From CAYXVF01 sp964468125 (GTDB taxonomy: Bacteria; Myxococcota; XYA12-FULL-58-9; CAYXVF01): a stretch of DNA of 50,311 nt. A model generated the notes under the pieces. That model was not told the origin of the DNA. It ran no database searches and saw only the letters and a list, made by a program, of their open reading frames with translations. Position 1 is the stretch's first letter. Every line of letters begins with the position of its first letter. A program made the translations under genes and the position numbers. Below, in pieces: positions 27,852 to 36,447 of the stretch. The stretch spans positions 1 through 50,311 of the forward strand of contig CAYXVF010000042.1 in the NCBI GenBank assembly GCA_964468125.1, written 5' to 3'.

Positions 27852-30840
27852 TCAGGCTCGCTTCTCGAGGGCGACCCGGTCCACCTGCGAACGGATCGCG
27901 TGCGTGAGCGCGCGAAAGACGCTGTGCATGAGAAGAGGACGATCGGCGAGAAGCTGCACCAGCTCGTCCGCCTGAATCATGAAGACAGAACATTCAGAGG
28001 CGGTGACCGCAGTCGCTTCGCGCGGAAGTTGGTCGAGGATCGCGAGCATGCCGCATGCGTCCCCGGGACCGAGGCGGTCGATCTCTTCGTCGTTTCGGCT
28101 CACCGCGATCGCGCCGGAGCGCAACAGGTAGCAGGCGTCGGCGCGGTCGCCCTCGCGGAACAATACGTGTCTTTTTGGAAGAGTGCGAGCACGCACGAGT
28201 GCGGCCACCTCCGCGAGATCTTCTGCGGAGCTGTGAGAGAAGAGGCTCAATGCCTGCAGCTCGAGCACTTGGTTGACCAATGATTGGGTCATGGCATCGC
28301 CCAGCGCCTTCTCAGGCGCCATACCCAATTCAACCAGAACCGCGCGCGCGAGGCCACCGACGAAGCGGTCTCGGTGGGTGGCCACCTGCGTGAGCAGCGT
28401 CTTCGTTTCTTGCCATGTGACGGACTTTCTCTTCACCGGGGTGACGGCGGTGGCGAGGGCTGCACCGAGATGTGGCTCGAGGACGGTGTGGAGCAGCTCG
28501 AGGGCGATCTGACGCTTGCGCGCCTCCTTCGAGGCGATCCCGCCGAAGGCGCCTTGTATGGCGTCCTCCGGGTAGCGCAGCGCGAAGAGCCGGAACAGGC
28601 CCTCGAGACTGGCCTTGCTTCGTTGCTTGAGCGCGCGCCGCAACAGCTCTCCGGCGGGGCTGCGCGGCAGCTGGGCGGCGCTCGCCCGCCGCATGCGCCG
28701 ATAGAACTCGATTTCACGCTCGGAGTGGGGAACCAGTGCATNNNNNNNNNNCCAGCGGCAGGGGCAGGCTCGGATGTTTGCGATGCAGGGAGGTGAGCGC
28801 CACCGCCGCAGCCAAACGGATGGATACGTGGTCCGAGTCGAGAACGGCGACCAGCGCTTCGATTCCGTTTCGGGACGGAATGCGCCCGAGCACCCAGCAC
28901 AAAGATGAGGCGACGAAGGGGTCGTTCCTGTTGCGGCGAAGCTCCGTTGCGACCCGACTGCCCGCGAGCACCCCGGTCTCCTCGAGGGCACGCATGGCGG
29001 CACCGCGGAGCTCGCGGCGCTGGAGCGCTTTCAGCGCGACGTCGATGGTGCGCGTGTTGGGGTGCTGGGCCATGGCGCGCAGCGCGGCTCTCGCGACTTC
29101 CGGGTTCTCGTCGGTGGCGAGCTCCTCGAGGGTCTCGTGGAGAGCGAGCGAACGACTCGGACGCGAATACTCGAGGGCGCGTGCGGCCGCGAGGCGAGTC
29201 TCATAGTTTTCCGAACGTGCGAGTCGTCGGCAGAGTGCGAGGGCCTGAGTGTCCCGATGAATCAAGACCCCCGCCGCTAAGGCGCGAAGGCTGTCGCTCG
29301 CGGCACGAGTGAGCAGCTCCTTGCTCCTGAGCGCAGCAGACTCGGGGGCGAGCTCCGCTAGGGCGATCAACGCCTTGCCCGCGATGTCCTCGTTTCGGTC
29401 CTGGCTGAGCTCGCGCAACCCCTCGGTGTAGCCGAGGGTGGCGTAGTGCTCGACGACACGCATGGCGACGGCACCGCTTCCATCTCGCTCCGCGAGTCGG
29501 AGCAGCGCAGCGCGAGGCGCTCGATGCCCCGAGTCTTCGAGGAGATCGAGGATCACCGCAGCGCGGGTGGGTGGAGCCTTGCCGAGCTCCTCGAGCAGGT
29601 GGCGGAGAGTTGCGCCGTCGAGGGCCGCGAGCTCCGGTTCGTCGCTTCCCGGTGCCCCGAGCATGTCGGTGAGGAGGTGCACGTACCGGATGCGCGTGAT
29701 CAGCACCGAGACGAGCCACATGGCGCACAGCATCAAGACCACGGGCACCAAGCGCAGCGGCGACCAGGTCGAAGCCGCCAGATAGAGCCCTGCGAGTGCC
29801 TGCCCACCCCGCTTTGCGAGTCCATCGATCCGGCTCTGCCAGATCGCACGCGCACGTGTACTCAGTGGCGCAAGAAGCAAACCGCCGGTCGCTTGCTGAA
29901 CGGACATGTTTGTGCCCGAGTCCACGAGCTTCAGAAACACGAGGGAGAGTACGCCCGGGAACAGCCCGAAGGCCGCGGAGCAGAGCACCAGTGCCGCCGG
30001 CATCACTGTCGCGGCGGCGAAGAGTCCCACCCGGTTGAGAAGACGATCGACCAGGGTGAGTTGCAGAAACAGAGTGGCGAGCCCGGTCAGGAGAGCCACA
30101 TCTCCGAAGAACGAGGTCATCCGGTCCGAGCTGAACCAACTCGAGGCGGCGGCGCGGTATTGGAAGTCGATCACGGTCGTCGTGGCCACCATCAGTAGGG
30201 TCGTGATCGCCACCCAACGGCCGTAGGGTGCAAGTGCTGAGACTTCACCGCGCGCCGGGCTCTCGTCTGACGTGCGCGCGAGCCGTGTTGAGGCGGGCGG
30301 CATGAAGAACGCGGGAGCGAGTGCGAAGGTGGCCGCGATGATATAGAGGTGAGCGCTGCCGAGCAGTGGCGCGCCAAGCTTGAGTGCCGCGCCGCCGATG
30401 AGTCCTCCGACGATCCCGCCGACACCAATCATGCTGGCGCGTCGTCGCGCGTCCCGTGGACCGAGCCGTGCACCGAGCGTCAGGCCGAAGACGAGAAGAA
30501 GTGTCGCGGCGGAGATTTCGAGGGCGATGTACTTAGCCACGATCAGCGCGTGGGACAAAGGCACGAGAACCGACGCGGTGTAGGCACCGGCGATGAGCAA
30601 GAACACTGCGCCGTGAGCGACCCGTGCGATGGAGCGAGGCTCGAAGTTCCGGGAGAAGAAGCCCAAGGTGGCGAGGGTGAACCCGGTGACCAGGCTGACG
30701 GCAATATAGGCCTGCCCGAGCACTCCCGGACCGATCGCGTCGAGGAGCTCTTGATTGGCGACGTTTCTCGCCACTACGGAGGTGACGATCACGCACAGCA
30801 GGTGAAGGGCATGTACCCAATGCTCGCGGCCACTGCCCAT
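27852..30840 (-). CDS. Npt-like nucleotide transporter fused to HEAT repeats and cNMP-binding domain
   Basis: About 990 residues, interrupted by 10 N at 28742-28751 that break the frame. Residues 1-430 contain 11-12 membrane helices of MFS/ATP:ADP-translocase type (AYIAVSLVTGFTLATLGFFS, SMIGVGGIVGGLIGGAALKL, LSLVFLKLVDSGTNMSVQQA). Residues about 440-850 are alpha-helical HEAT-like repeats (ALRALAAGVLIHRD, RGAAMRALEETGVLAG, DHVSIRLAAAVALTSLH). The last 140 residues form a cyclic-nucleotide-binding domain (RHVLFREGDRADACYLLRSG, GPGDACGMLAIL). The start at 30840 follows the upstream gene by 76 bases; a longer reading would overlap that gene. Substrate unproven. Confidence 0.82.
28742..28751. other. 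Assembly gap (10 N) inside a gene
   Basis: Ten N in the HEAT-repeat part of the transporter-like gene. The reading frame differs on the two sides, so the true gap length is not 10 modulo 3; most likely one or more HEAT repeats were collapsed. Confidence 0.95.
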
Positions 30841-30916
30841 CGCCCCATGGGCGAGTACGGTGCTGTACTTGCGCCGCGAAACGATGGGCCTGCTGTCAAA
30901 GCGCTGGCGCAAGGTG

Positions 30917-31306
30917 TTAGCTCCGAGCGCCCCGGAGTACGGTGACGAGCGATTGGGCGGAGCGGCCTTTTGTACGGTGATACTGGCAGACGAGGAGCGA
31001 ATCGCCCTCGGTGACTTGAAGCTCATGGCATCCGCCCGGGCCCATGCGAATCACCGCGCGCCGATGGCCCGAGGGGTAGAGCCGGGTTCCTTCGAGCGCG
31101 TTGAGGTTGATCGCGGCGGACCAGCTCCCACTCGGGTCTCGCGAAATGTTCTGCGCGAAGACGTCGCTGTCGTGGAGGAGCCGTGCGAGATGGAGCTCGA
31201 GGATTGGGCCTTCTTCGCCCTCGCGGAGGACCGCAAGGGTCACTTCCGGTCGTGGGGGTGGAGCGGAAGCGGGCTGCTCGTCAGCAGCGTCCGATTTTGC
31301 GACCAT
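30917..31306 (-). CDS. Unknown small cytoplasmic protein
   Basis: 129 residues from MVAKSDAADEQPAS. An acidic N terminus leads into a beta-rich domain (about 22-125) with PEVTLAVLREGEEGPILELH and NALEGTRLYPSGHRRAVIRM segments and a Cys pair (GGCHELQ, LLVCQYH). No known domain recognised; the size and alternation of strands recall a PilZ-like barrel but the RxxxR and DxSxxG motifs are missing. It lies 29 bases after the peptidase-MA gene and 76 before the transporter, probably in the same operon. Confidence 0.6.
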   Translation of the reverse strand: MVAKSDAADEQPASAPPPRPEVTLAVLREGEEGPILELHLARLLHDSDVFAQNISRDPSGSWSAAINLNALEGTRLYPSGHRRAVIRMGPGGCHELQVTEGDSLLVCQYHRTKGRSAQSLVTVLRGARS

Positions 31307-31335
31307 GTGCCGAGTGTAGCACATGGACGCTCGGG

Positions 31336-33120
31336 CTACCGGAGCGTGATCGTCTTGCTCTCGCCGGGCGCGAGAGTCACCGTCTCGCTCTTGAGCTGAC
31401 CTGCGCTGTCTACGTATTCGATGACATGCTCGCCCGCGGAGAGACCGAGGTCCCAAGCGGGTGAGGGGGTAGGGAGTCGCGAGTCGATCCGAACCGCTTC
31501 CCAGCTCGCGGTGACGATGTTCAGGCGCGCCTCTCCCGCCTGCGGCGCAGGCAACTCGAATCGTCGCTGCTCACGGGGTTTGGAGGCGAGCTCGAGGAAC
31601 TCCTTCGCGATCCGCGCCTCGTTCTTCTCGCCTTCCAGCTCGTAGAGCTTGGCAAAGGCGCCGTGAATCTCTGGGTTGAACGGATTCTTTAGGCGCACCG
31701 CCTCAAAGTGCTCGGCGGCGGCGGCGTAGCTCTCCTCGGCAAAAGCGAGGCGGCCGGCCATGAGGTGTGCATCCGAATCCTCTGGATGAGCGTTCAGCGC
31801 CTTTTCCAAAAGCGTGAGCGCTTGGCTGCGCTGACCGGTTTGGCTGTAGGCGCGGGCGAGGCGATTGACCAGGGTGATGTAACGCACCCCCGCCCGAGCA
31901 AAGGCCTTCTCGTACTCGACCACCGCTGCCTTGTGATGACCTCGGAGCTGCAGCAGCTCCCCGAGGCGGCTGTAGTTGTGGACTTGCCTATCGTCCATTT
32001 CTTCGAGCGGTCGCTCTTCGGCCGCTTGTCTCTCATCGCTGGCGAGCGTGATCCGTTGCGGGCTCGCGCCGGCAACGGTCTGAAACTCGCGCTTGCGAAC
32101 CCAACGTTGCCAGGTCTTCTCGATCCCCTTGATGCCAAGACCGATGCGCTTGTGGAGAGCTTTGTTGAGATCCAAACCCTCCCCGGCGAGGCCGAGGACA
32201 TCGGCCACTGAGTCCTTGCCGTGTTCCTCGTTTATGAACTCGATGACCGTGGCGACTTGCGCGAAGGCGAGCGCGGCGTCTTTCTGCGACGGGAGGAGCG
32301 CCATCGAAGGGTGCATCTGGTCAAAGGTGATGAACGCGCCGGTGCGGGTGGCCTCGGCCAGCAGCTTCTCCGACCAGGGACCGAGTGGTCTTCCGGGCTC
32401 CGGAGCCCATCGCTTCTCGTAGTATTTGGCGATCCCCTCGTGCATCCAGATCGGGATCGAGTTGCGCGACTTCTTGCTGATCACGAGATGCGTGTATTCG
32501 TGCGACAGCGTGTCCCCCCATGCGTAGCCATCGGCGGTGGCGAGGGGCGAGATGATCATGAGGCGGTGAAACTTGGCTACGGCGATCGTGCCGGTCGTTT
32601 CAATCGCCTGCAGGCTCAAGCCCGTCGCGGCGGAAAGCCCCCGGGCGTCCGGATAGATCTCCACGGCGATCTTCTCGCCGCGCTCCGCGGGATAGAAACC
32701 GAGCGCATCGCCGATCCCCCGATAGGCCGCCTCGAGAATGTCCTGAGCGTAGTGGGCGACGATCCGGTCCTTGTTCAAGTAACCGATACGGAAGTGCTCG
32801 GTCTCCAGATACTCCATCGCTGCTTGGTAGCGAGCAGAACCCTTCGCTAGGCCCTCGAAGTCACCCACGGGTTCACCGGCGGCGATCGCCGCGTCGATCA
32901 AGCGTACCGCGGACACGTGATGGCCGCGTGCGTGCTGAACGCGGGCGGCGAGCAGCCAAACGGCTGGGTCTCCCGGGTCTTCGAGCATCAGGCGGCGTGT
33001 AGCGTCGAGCGCGTCCTCTAGCTGCCATTCACTGAGCATACCCCTCGCGTCCTCGACGGTGAGCGCCTGAGCGGGGACGGCAGGGAGGGTGAGAATCATG
33101 ACAAGCGCGGCGTGTTTCAC
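31336..33120 (-). CDS. Secreted peptidase-MA-like metalloprotease with TPRs
   Basis: 594 residues. Signal peptide MKHAALVMILTLPAVPAQA; a short TPR (25-80); the gluzincin core HEYTH at 207-211 and HEG with Glu228 as third ligand, consistent with zinc metallopeptidase MA-like domains; TPR-like repeats from about 385 to 515 (GELLQLRGHHKAAVVEYEKA, ALTLLEKALNAHPEDSDAHL). The final 70 residues form a beta domain with SAGEHVIEYVDSAGQLKSET that resembles PEGA. Exported, periplasmic. Start overlaps the DUF4175 stop (ATGA). Confidence 0.82.
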   Translation of the reverse strand: MKHAALVMILTLPAVPAQALTVEDARGMLSEWQLEDALDATRRLMLEDPGDPAVWLLAARVQHARGHHVSAVRLIDAAIAAGEPVGDFEGLAKGSARYQAAMEYLETEHFRIGYLNKDRIVAHYAQDILEAAYRGIGDALGFYPAERGEKIAVEIYPDARGLSAATGLSLQAIETTGTIAVAKFHRLMIISPLATADGYAWGDTLSHEYTHLVISKKSRNSIPIWMHEGIAKYYEKRWAPEPGRPLGPWSEKLLAEATRTGAFITFDQMHPSMALLPSQKDAALAFAQVATVIEFINEEHGKDSVADVLGLAGEGLDLNKALHKRIGLGIKGIEKTWQRWVRKREFQTVAGASPQRITLASDERQAAEERPLEEMDDRQVHNYSRLGELLQLRGHHKAAVVEYEKAFARAGVRYITLVNRLARAYSQTGQRSQALTLLEKALNAHPEDSDAHLMAGRLAFAEESYAAAAEHFEAVRLKNPFNPEIHGAFAKLYELEGEKNEARIAKEFLELASKPREQRRFELPAPQAGEARLNIVTASWEAVRIDSRLPTPSPAWDLGLSAGEHVIEYVDSAGQLKSETVTLAPGESKTITLR

Positions 33121-36100
33121 CGGATCAACTCCTCGTAGTAGCGCCGAGTGGCCTCCTCGTAGCGATCGGGGGCCTTTTGCTTGGCCGCTTCGAGTAGGTC
33201 TTTGCGGAAGCTCGGATTTGCACGATTGCGGTCGGTATTAGGCAGCTCCACCGGGTCCTGGTTGACGTTATCGCCACCGCCGCGTCCTTGCTGCTGTCGG
33301 CCACCGCCCGCGAGTGGCATGGGCATGCCTTGCCCCCCGCTGCGCTGCGAGGCCTGCTCGAGCGACTCCTTGAGTTGATTGAGCTCGTCGAGCGCGCGCC
33401 GCTTGGAAGCGGCAGCACCCGGGAGCTGTCCATTGCGCATCTGCTGGGCGGCGCGTCCCATCTCTGATTGAGCCCGGGCCATGCTGTCGCGCGGCTCCTG
33501 CCCAAACACCGGCATTTCACCGGCGAGCTCTTCCATCTTTTGAGCGAGCTCACCTGCGCGTTCCTGCAGCTGCTCTTGCTTCTGCGCCATTCGAGCCATG
33601 CGCTGTTGTTCCGCTTGGCTCATGACTTCGCGGGAATCCGGAAACACCTTGTCCAACAGCTCGTTGACGTCCCGGGTCTTCTCGAGCGCTTCTTGCCCGG
33701 CCTCCCAGGAGCGCTGCGAGCCGCGGTCGCCGGTCGCCTCCGCCCGGTTACGCAGGTAGCCCTCGGCCCACATCAGGTGATTCTCCGCCATGCCGCCAAA
33801 GCGTCGGGCTTCGGCGAGGTCCTTTTGCTCGAGGAGGCTGTCGAGGTCACTCAAGCGTTGCCGGGCGCGGTCGAGCTGGTCGCGGAGCTGCCCGAACAGG
33901 AACGGCGCGCGACGTTGCGCTTCTTCCAGGTCGGCGATCGCCTCCTGGGTCAGCTCGCGCGCCTTCTCGACCACATCCTCGAGGTTGTCTCCGGCCTGCT
34001 CGAGCGAGCGTTTCCGGTATTGGGCTTCGAGTTTTTCGGCCCGCTCGGTCAGCTGCTCCTGTTCCGCCTGGAGCTGACGATAGTCCTGAGAGAATTCGTC
34101 GAGCTGCTCGCGCATCTCCGAGTAACGCTCGCCGCCGAACTGCTCCTCCGCATTGTTGATGTTGTCGACCATGTTCTCGATCATGTTTGCGAGCTCTTCG
34201 AGCTCGGCCGCGGCTTCGTCGAGGTTGCCGGACTTGAGCATTTCTTCGAGGCGGTCCAGCTGGTCGTCGAGCTCGAGCATGCGGCTCGATTCCATGTTGC
34301 GGTACTCGCCGGGCAGCTGACGCTTGATGTCCGCCATGCGAGCGAGCATGTTCATCATCTTCTCGCGCAGCGCCCGAATCTCCTGCTCGAGCTCAGCGCG
34401 CAGACCCGGGTCGTTGGTCTCCTTGTACTCGCGCAGCTTCTCCTGCAGCTCACGCTGCGCCGCGAGCAAATCCTTCGCCGTATCTTTGAGCTCGTCGATC
34501 TTTTGCAGGGCGACGAGGTCATCGAGGTAAATGATGTCTTTCTCGAGTTGCTCGACGGCCACGTCCTGGGCGACGGCGAGAGCATCTTTGCGTCCGACGT
34601 TGGTGGGTTGCACCTCGACGCGTTGCACCGCGCGGGTCCGGCGCGCTTCCGCTGTTCGAATGTGCTCGCCGATGTTCATGAACGCTTCGGCGACCTCAGG
34701 GTCGGAGAGCTGGTCTTCGCGCAACGCGATCACGAGGTCATCGAATTGGTCGCCTACATTCCGCAGGGAGCCGACGATGCGTTTCTGGGTCGCCAACGGG
34801 AGCGTCCAGTCCTCGGCTTTTCGCGGGAATGGATTCTCGAGCTCGAGACCAAGGTGGTCCACGAGGAGATCGGCGATCTGCCGCTGACGATCGACGAGCT
34901 CGCGGTGTCGCTCGCGGGCCGAGAAGATCACGAGCTTGCGGACCGCGGAGGTCGCCTTCTTCGGGCCGCCGATCGTGTCGTTGTCCATCGCCTCCACGTA
35001 GAAGCGCGCTTCGACCCCCGGCTCCAGACCGAGCTCCGCGACGGACCAGCGGTAGCGACCCTCCCTGCGCTTGCTCGCTTCCTCGCCGCTGTCGAGGGGG
35101 ATGCGAGTGGGCTCCTTCTGTCCGGGCAGCTCGACCACCAGAGCGACTTCTCCGACCCCAAAGTCGTCCCGCGCACCCCAGACCACGTCGATCTCGCGAT
35201 CATCCTTGAGCTCGACGTTTTCAGCCGGCGAGTCCATGCCGACCACCGGGTATTCGTCGAGCTCGGCGGTGACCGGATGGCGAACACGGTCTTCGAGCCG
35301 GTCGCCGGCGCTGGTTTCGAGTTCGAAGAAATAGGTCCCCGTATGCAGCACCGGGAGTCGCCCTCTCAGAGTCCGCGCGTCTTCGACTTCCAGAGGGAGC
35401 TCCTGAAGGTCCGGGGAGTCATCCCGGGAGACGCGCAGCACCGCCCGGCGCACCTCGCGATCGGCGACTGCTTCTATCTGGACTTCCGTCCCGACCACTG
35501 CCGAGATGCTGCCGTCGCCGCCGGGAACCACGCGCGGCGAGAGACCTGTATAAGCCGGGTAGTTGTAGGTGATTGTGATGTCGCCGGTCAGTGGCACATC
35601 GGAGAGTCGAGCCGCCGTAGGGTCGCTCAGGAAGGCCAGAAAGCGGCCCCGGCCTTCGTCGAGGGCGCTCCAAGCGATGATCGCTACCAGCAACGCGAGC
35701 CCGAGCGCGCCGCCAGAGCGTTGACGGCGAGGCATGCGGCTCTTCAGATATCTTCCGCCGAGGTCGAGCTTTTCCAGGCGCCGAGCTGTGCGGTGCACGT
35801 GGTCTTCAGCGAGGCCACGTGAGAATCCCGTTTCGCCGGCAAGCTGGCGACGGAGATCGACCGCAGTCCGTGCTGCGGTGCCGAGCTCCGGTACGAGCTC
35901 CTCGGCGAGTCCCGCGACCCTCAGCGTCTGATCGGTTTCTCGCGCAATTTCCCGTCGCCCGAAGAGCAGCGCCGCGCCCGCTCCGAGGAGCACCGTCAGC
36001 AAGGCCCCTGCGAGAGCCGCGGTGGGGTAGCCGAGTTGCGCCAAGACCACGGCAAGGGCGGCGGCGAGAAACACCCCGGCAACGGCAAAGAAGAACGCGT

Positions 36101-36173
36101 CGGTCCACACCGCTCTTCGAGCGGTGTCGTCGAGTTCTTCCAAGAGCGGTTCGAGCTCTGGCGGTGGATTCAC
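33117..36173 (-). CDS. Large DUF4175-family membrane coiled-coil protein
   Basis: 1018 residues. Two N-terminal membrane helices (about 27-70) and another near 155-172; an Ig-like extracellular/periplasmic region (200-420) with GDITITYNYPAYTGLSPRVV, the signature N-terminal segment of DUF4175 proteins. A very long coiled coil follows (about 430-930) rich in Gln/Glu/Arg (QRELQEKLREYKETNDPGLR, MARMAQKQEQLQERAGELAQ). A Gly/Gln/Pro-rich linker and a short conserved tail (PSFRKDLLEAAKQKAPDRYE) end the protein. The family often sits by MoxR/VWA proteins; here it is coupled to a metalloprotease. Function unknown. Confidence 0.82.
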   Translation of the reverse strand: MNPPPELEPLLEELDDTARRAVWTDAFFFAVAGVFLAAALAVVLAQLGYPTAALAGALLTVLLGAGAALLFGRREIARETDQTLRVAGLAEELVPELGTAARTAVDLRRQLAGETGFSRGLAEDHVHRTARRLEKLDLGGRYLKSRMPRRQRSGGALGLALLVAIIAWSALDEGRGRFLAFLSDPTAARLSDVPLTGDITITYNYPAYTGLSPRVVPGGDGSISAVVGTEVQIEAVADREVRRAVLRVSRDDSPDLQELPLEVEDARTLRGRLPVLHTGTYFFELETSAGDRLEDRVRHPVTAELDEYPVVGMDSPAENVELKDDREIDVVWGARDDFGVGEVALVVELPGQKEPTRIPLDSGEEASKRREGRYRWSVAELGLEPGVEARFYVEAMDNDTIGGPKKATSAVRKLVIFSARERHRELVDRQRQIADLLVDHLGLELENPFPRKAEDWTLPLATQKRIVGSLRNVGDQFDDLVIALREDQLSDPEVAEAFMNIGEHIRTAEARRTRAVQRVEVQPTNVGRKDALAVAQDVAVEQLEKDIIYLDDLVALQKIDELKDTAKDLLAAQRELQEKLREYKETNDPGLRAELEQEIRALREKMMNMLARMADIKRQLPGEYRNMESSRMLELDDQLDRLEEMLKSGNLDEAAAELEELANMIENMVDNINNAEEQFGGERYSEMREQLDEFSQDYRQLQAEQEQLTERAEKLEAQYRKRSLEQAGDNLEDVVEKARELTQEAIADLEEAQRRAPFLFGQLRDQLDRARQRLSDLDSLLEQKDLAEARRFGGMAENHLMWAEGYLRNRAEATGDRGSQRSWEAGQEALEKTRDVNELLDKVFPDSREVMSQAEQQRMARMAQKQEQLQERAGELAQKMEELAGEMPVFGQEPRDSMARAQSEMGRAAQQMRNGQLPGAAASKRRALDELNQLKESLEQASQRSGGQGMPMPLAGGGRQQQGRGGGDNVNQDPVELPNTDRNRANPSFRKDLLEAAKQKAPDRYEEATRRYYEELIR

Positions 36174-36319
36174 GTGCGGCGCGCTCCAAATGCGTGGCGA
36201 GATCGAAGCCTGATGCTTGGAGAGGAACGCGTCAAGGCGCTCGTTTCATTCCTGAGAACCCGTTCGGGGCCACAAAAACGAACGAGAAGCCGCGAATCGC
36301 CCAAGAACGTACGTGAACG

Positions 36320-36327
36320 ATGTTCAG
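36320..36327. promoter_or_regulatory. Candidate LexA-like site (ATGTTCAG)
   Basis: ATGTTCAG is the reverse complement of CTGAACAT, the octamer found twice before lexA. Here it is part of GAACGATGTTC (36315-36325), a small palindrome in the 274-base divergent region between the DUF4175 and STAND genes. One octamer can occur by chance in 50 kb, so this is weak. Confidence 0.25.
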
Positions 36328-36361
36328 GTGTTTGAAACTGCCTCATTTTCCCCGCCGTTCC

Positions 36362-36389
36362 TTTGCATGTGCTCCCGATTCCATATTAA
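36362..36389 (+). promoter_or_regulatory. Candidate promoter of the STAND gene
   Basis: TTTGCA at 36362-36367 followed after 16 bases by TATTAA at 36384-36389, in a locally AT-rich patch. The ATG is 58 bases downstream, with AGAAAGG as ribosome site. Read by eye only. Confidence 0.3.
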
Positions 36390-36447
36390 ACGTCTTAAGA
36401 GGTGGGAGGCAGTGCCCGCCCACATGGCACACTTCTAGAAAGGCGTC

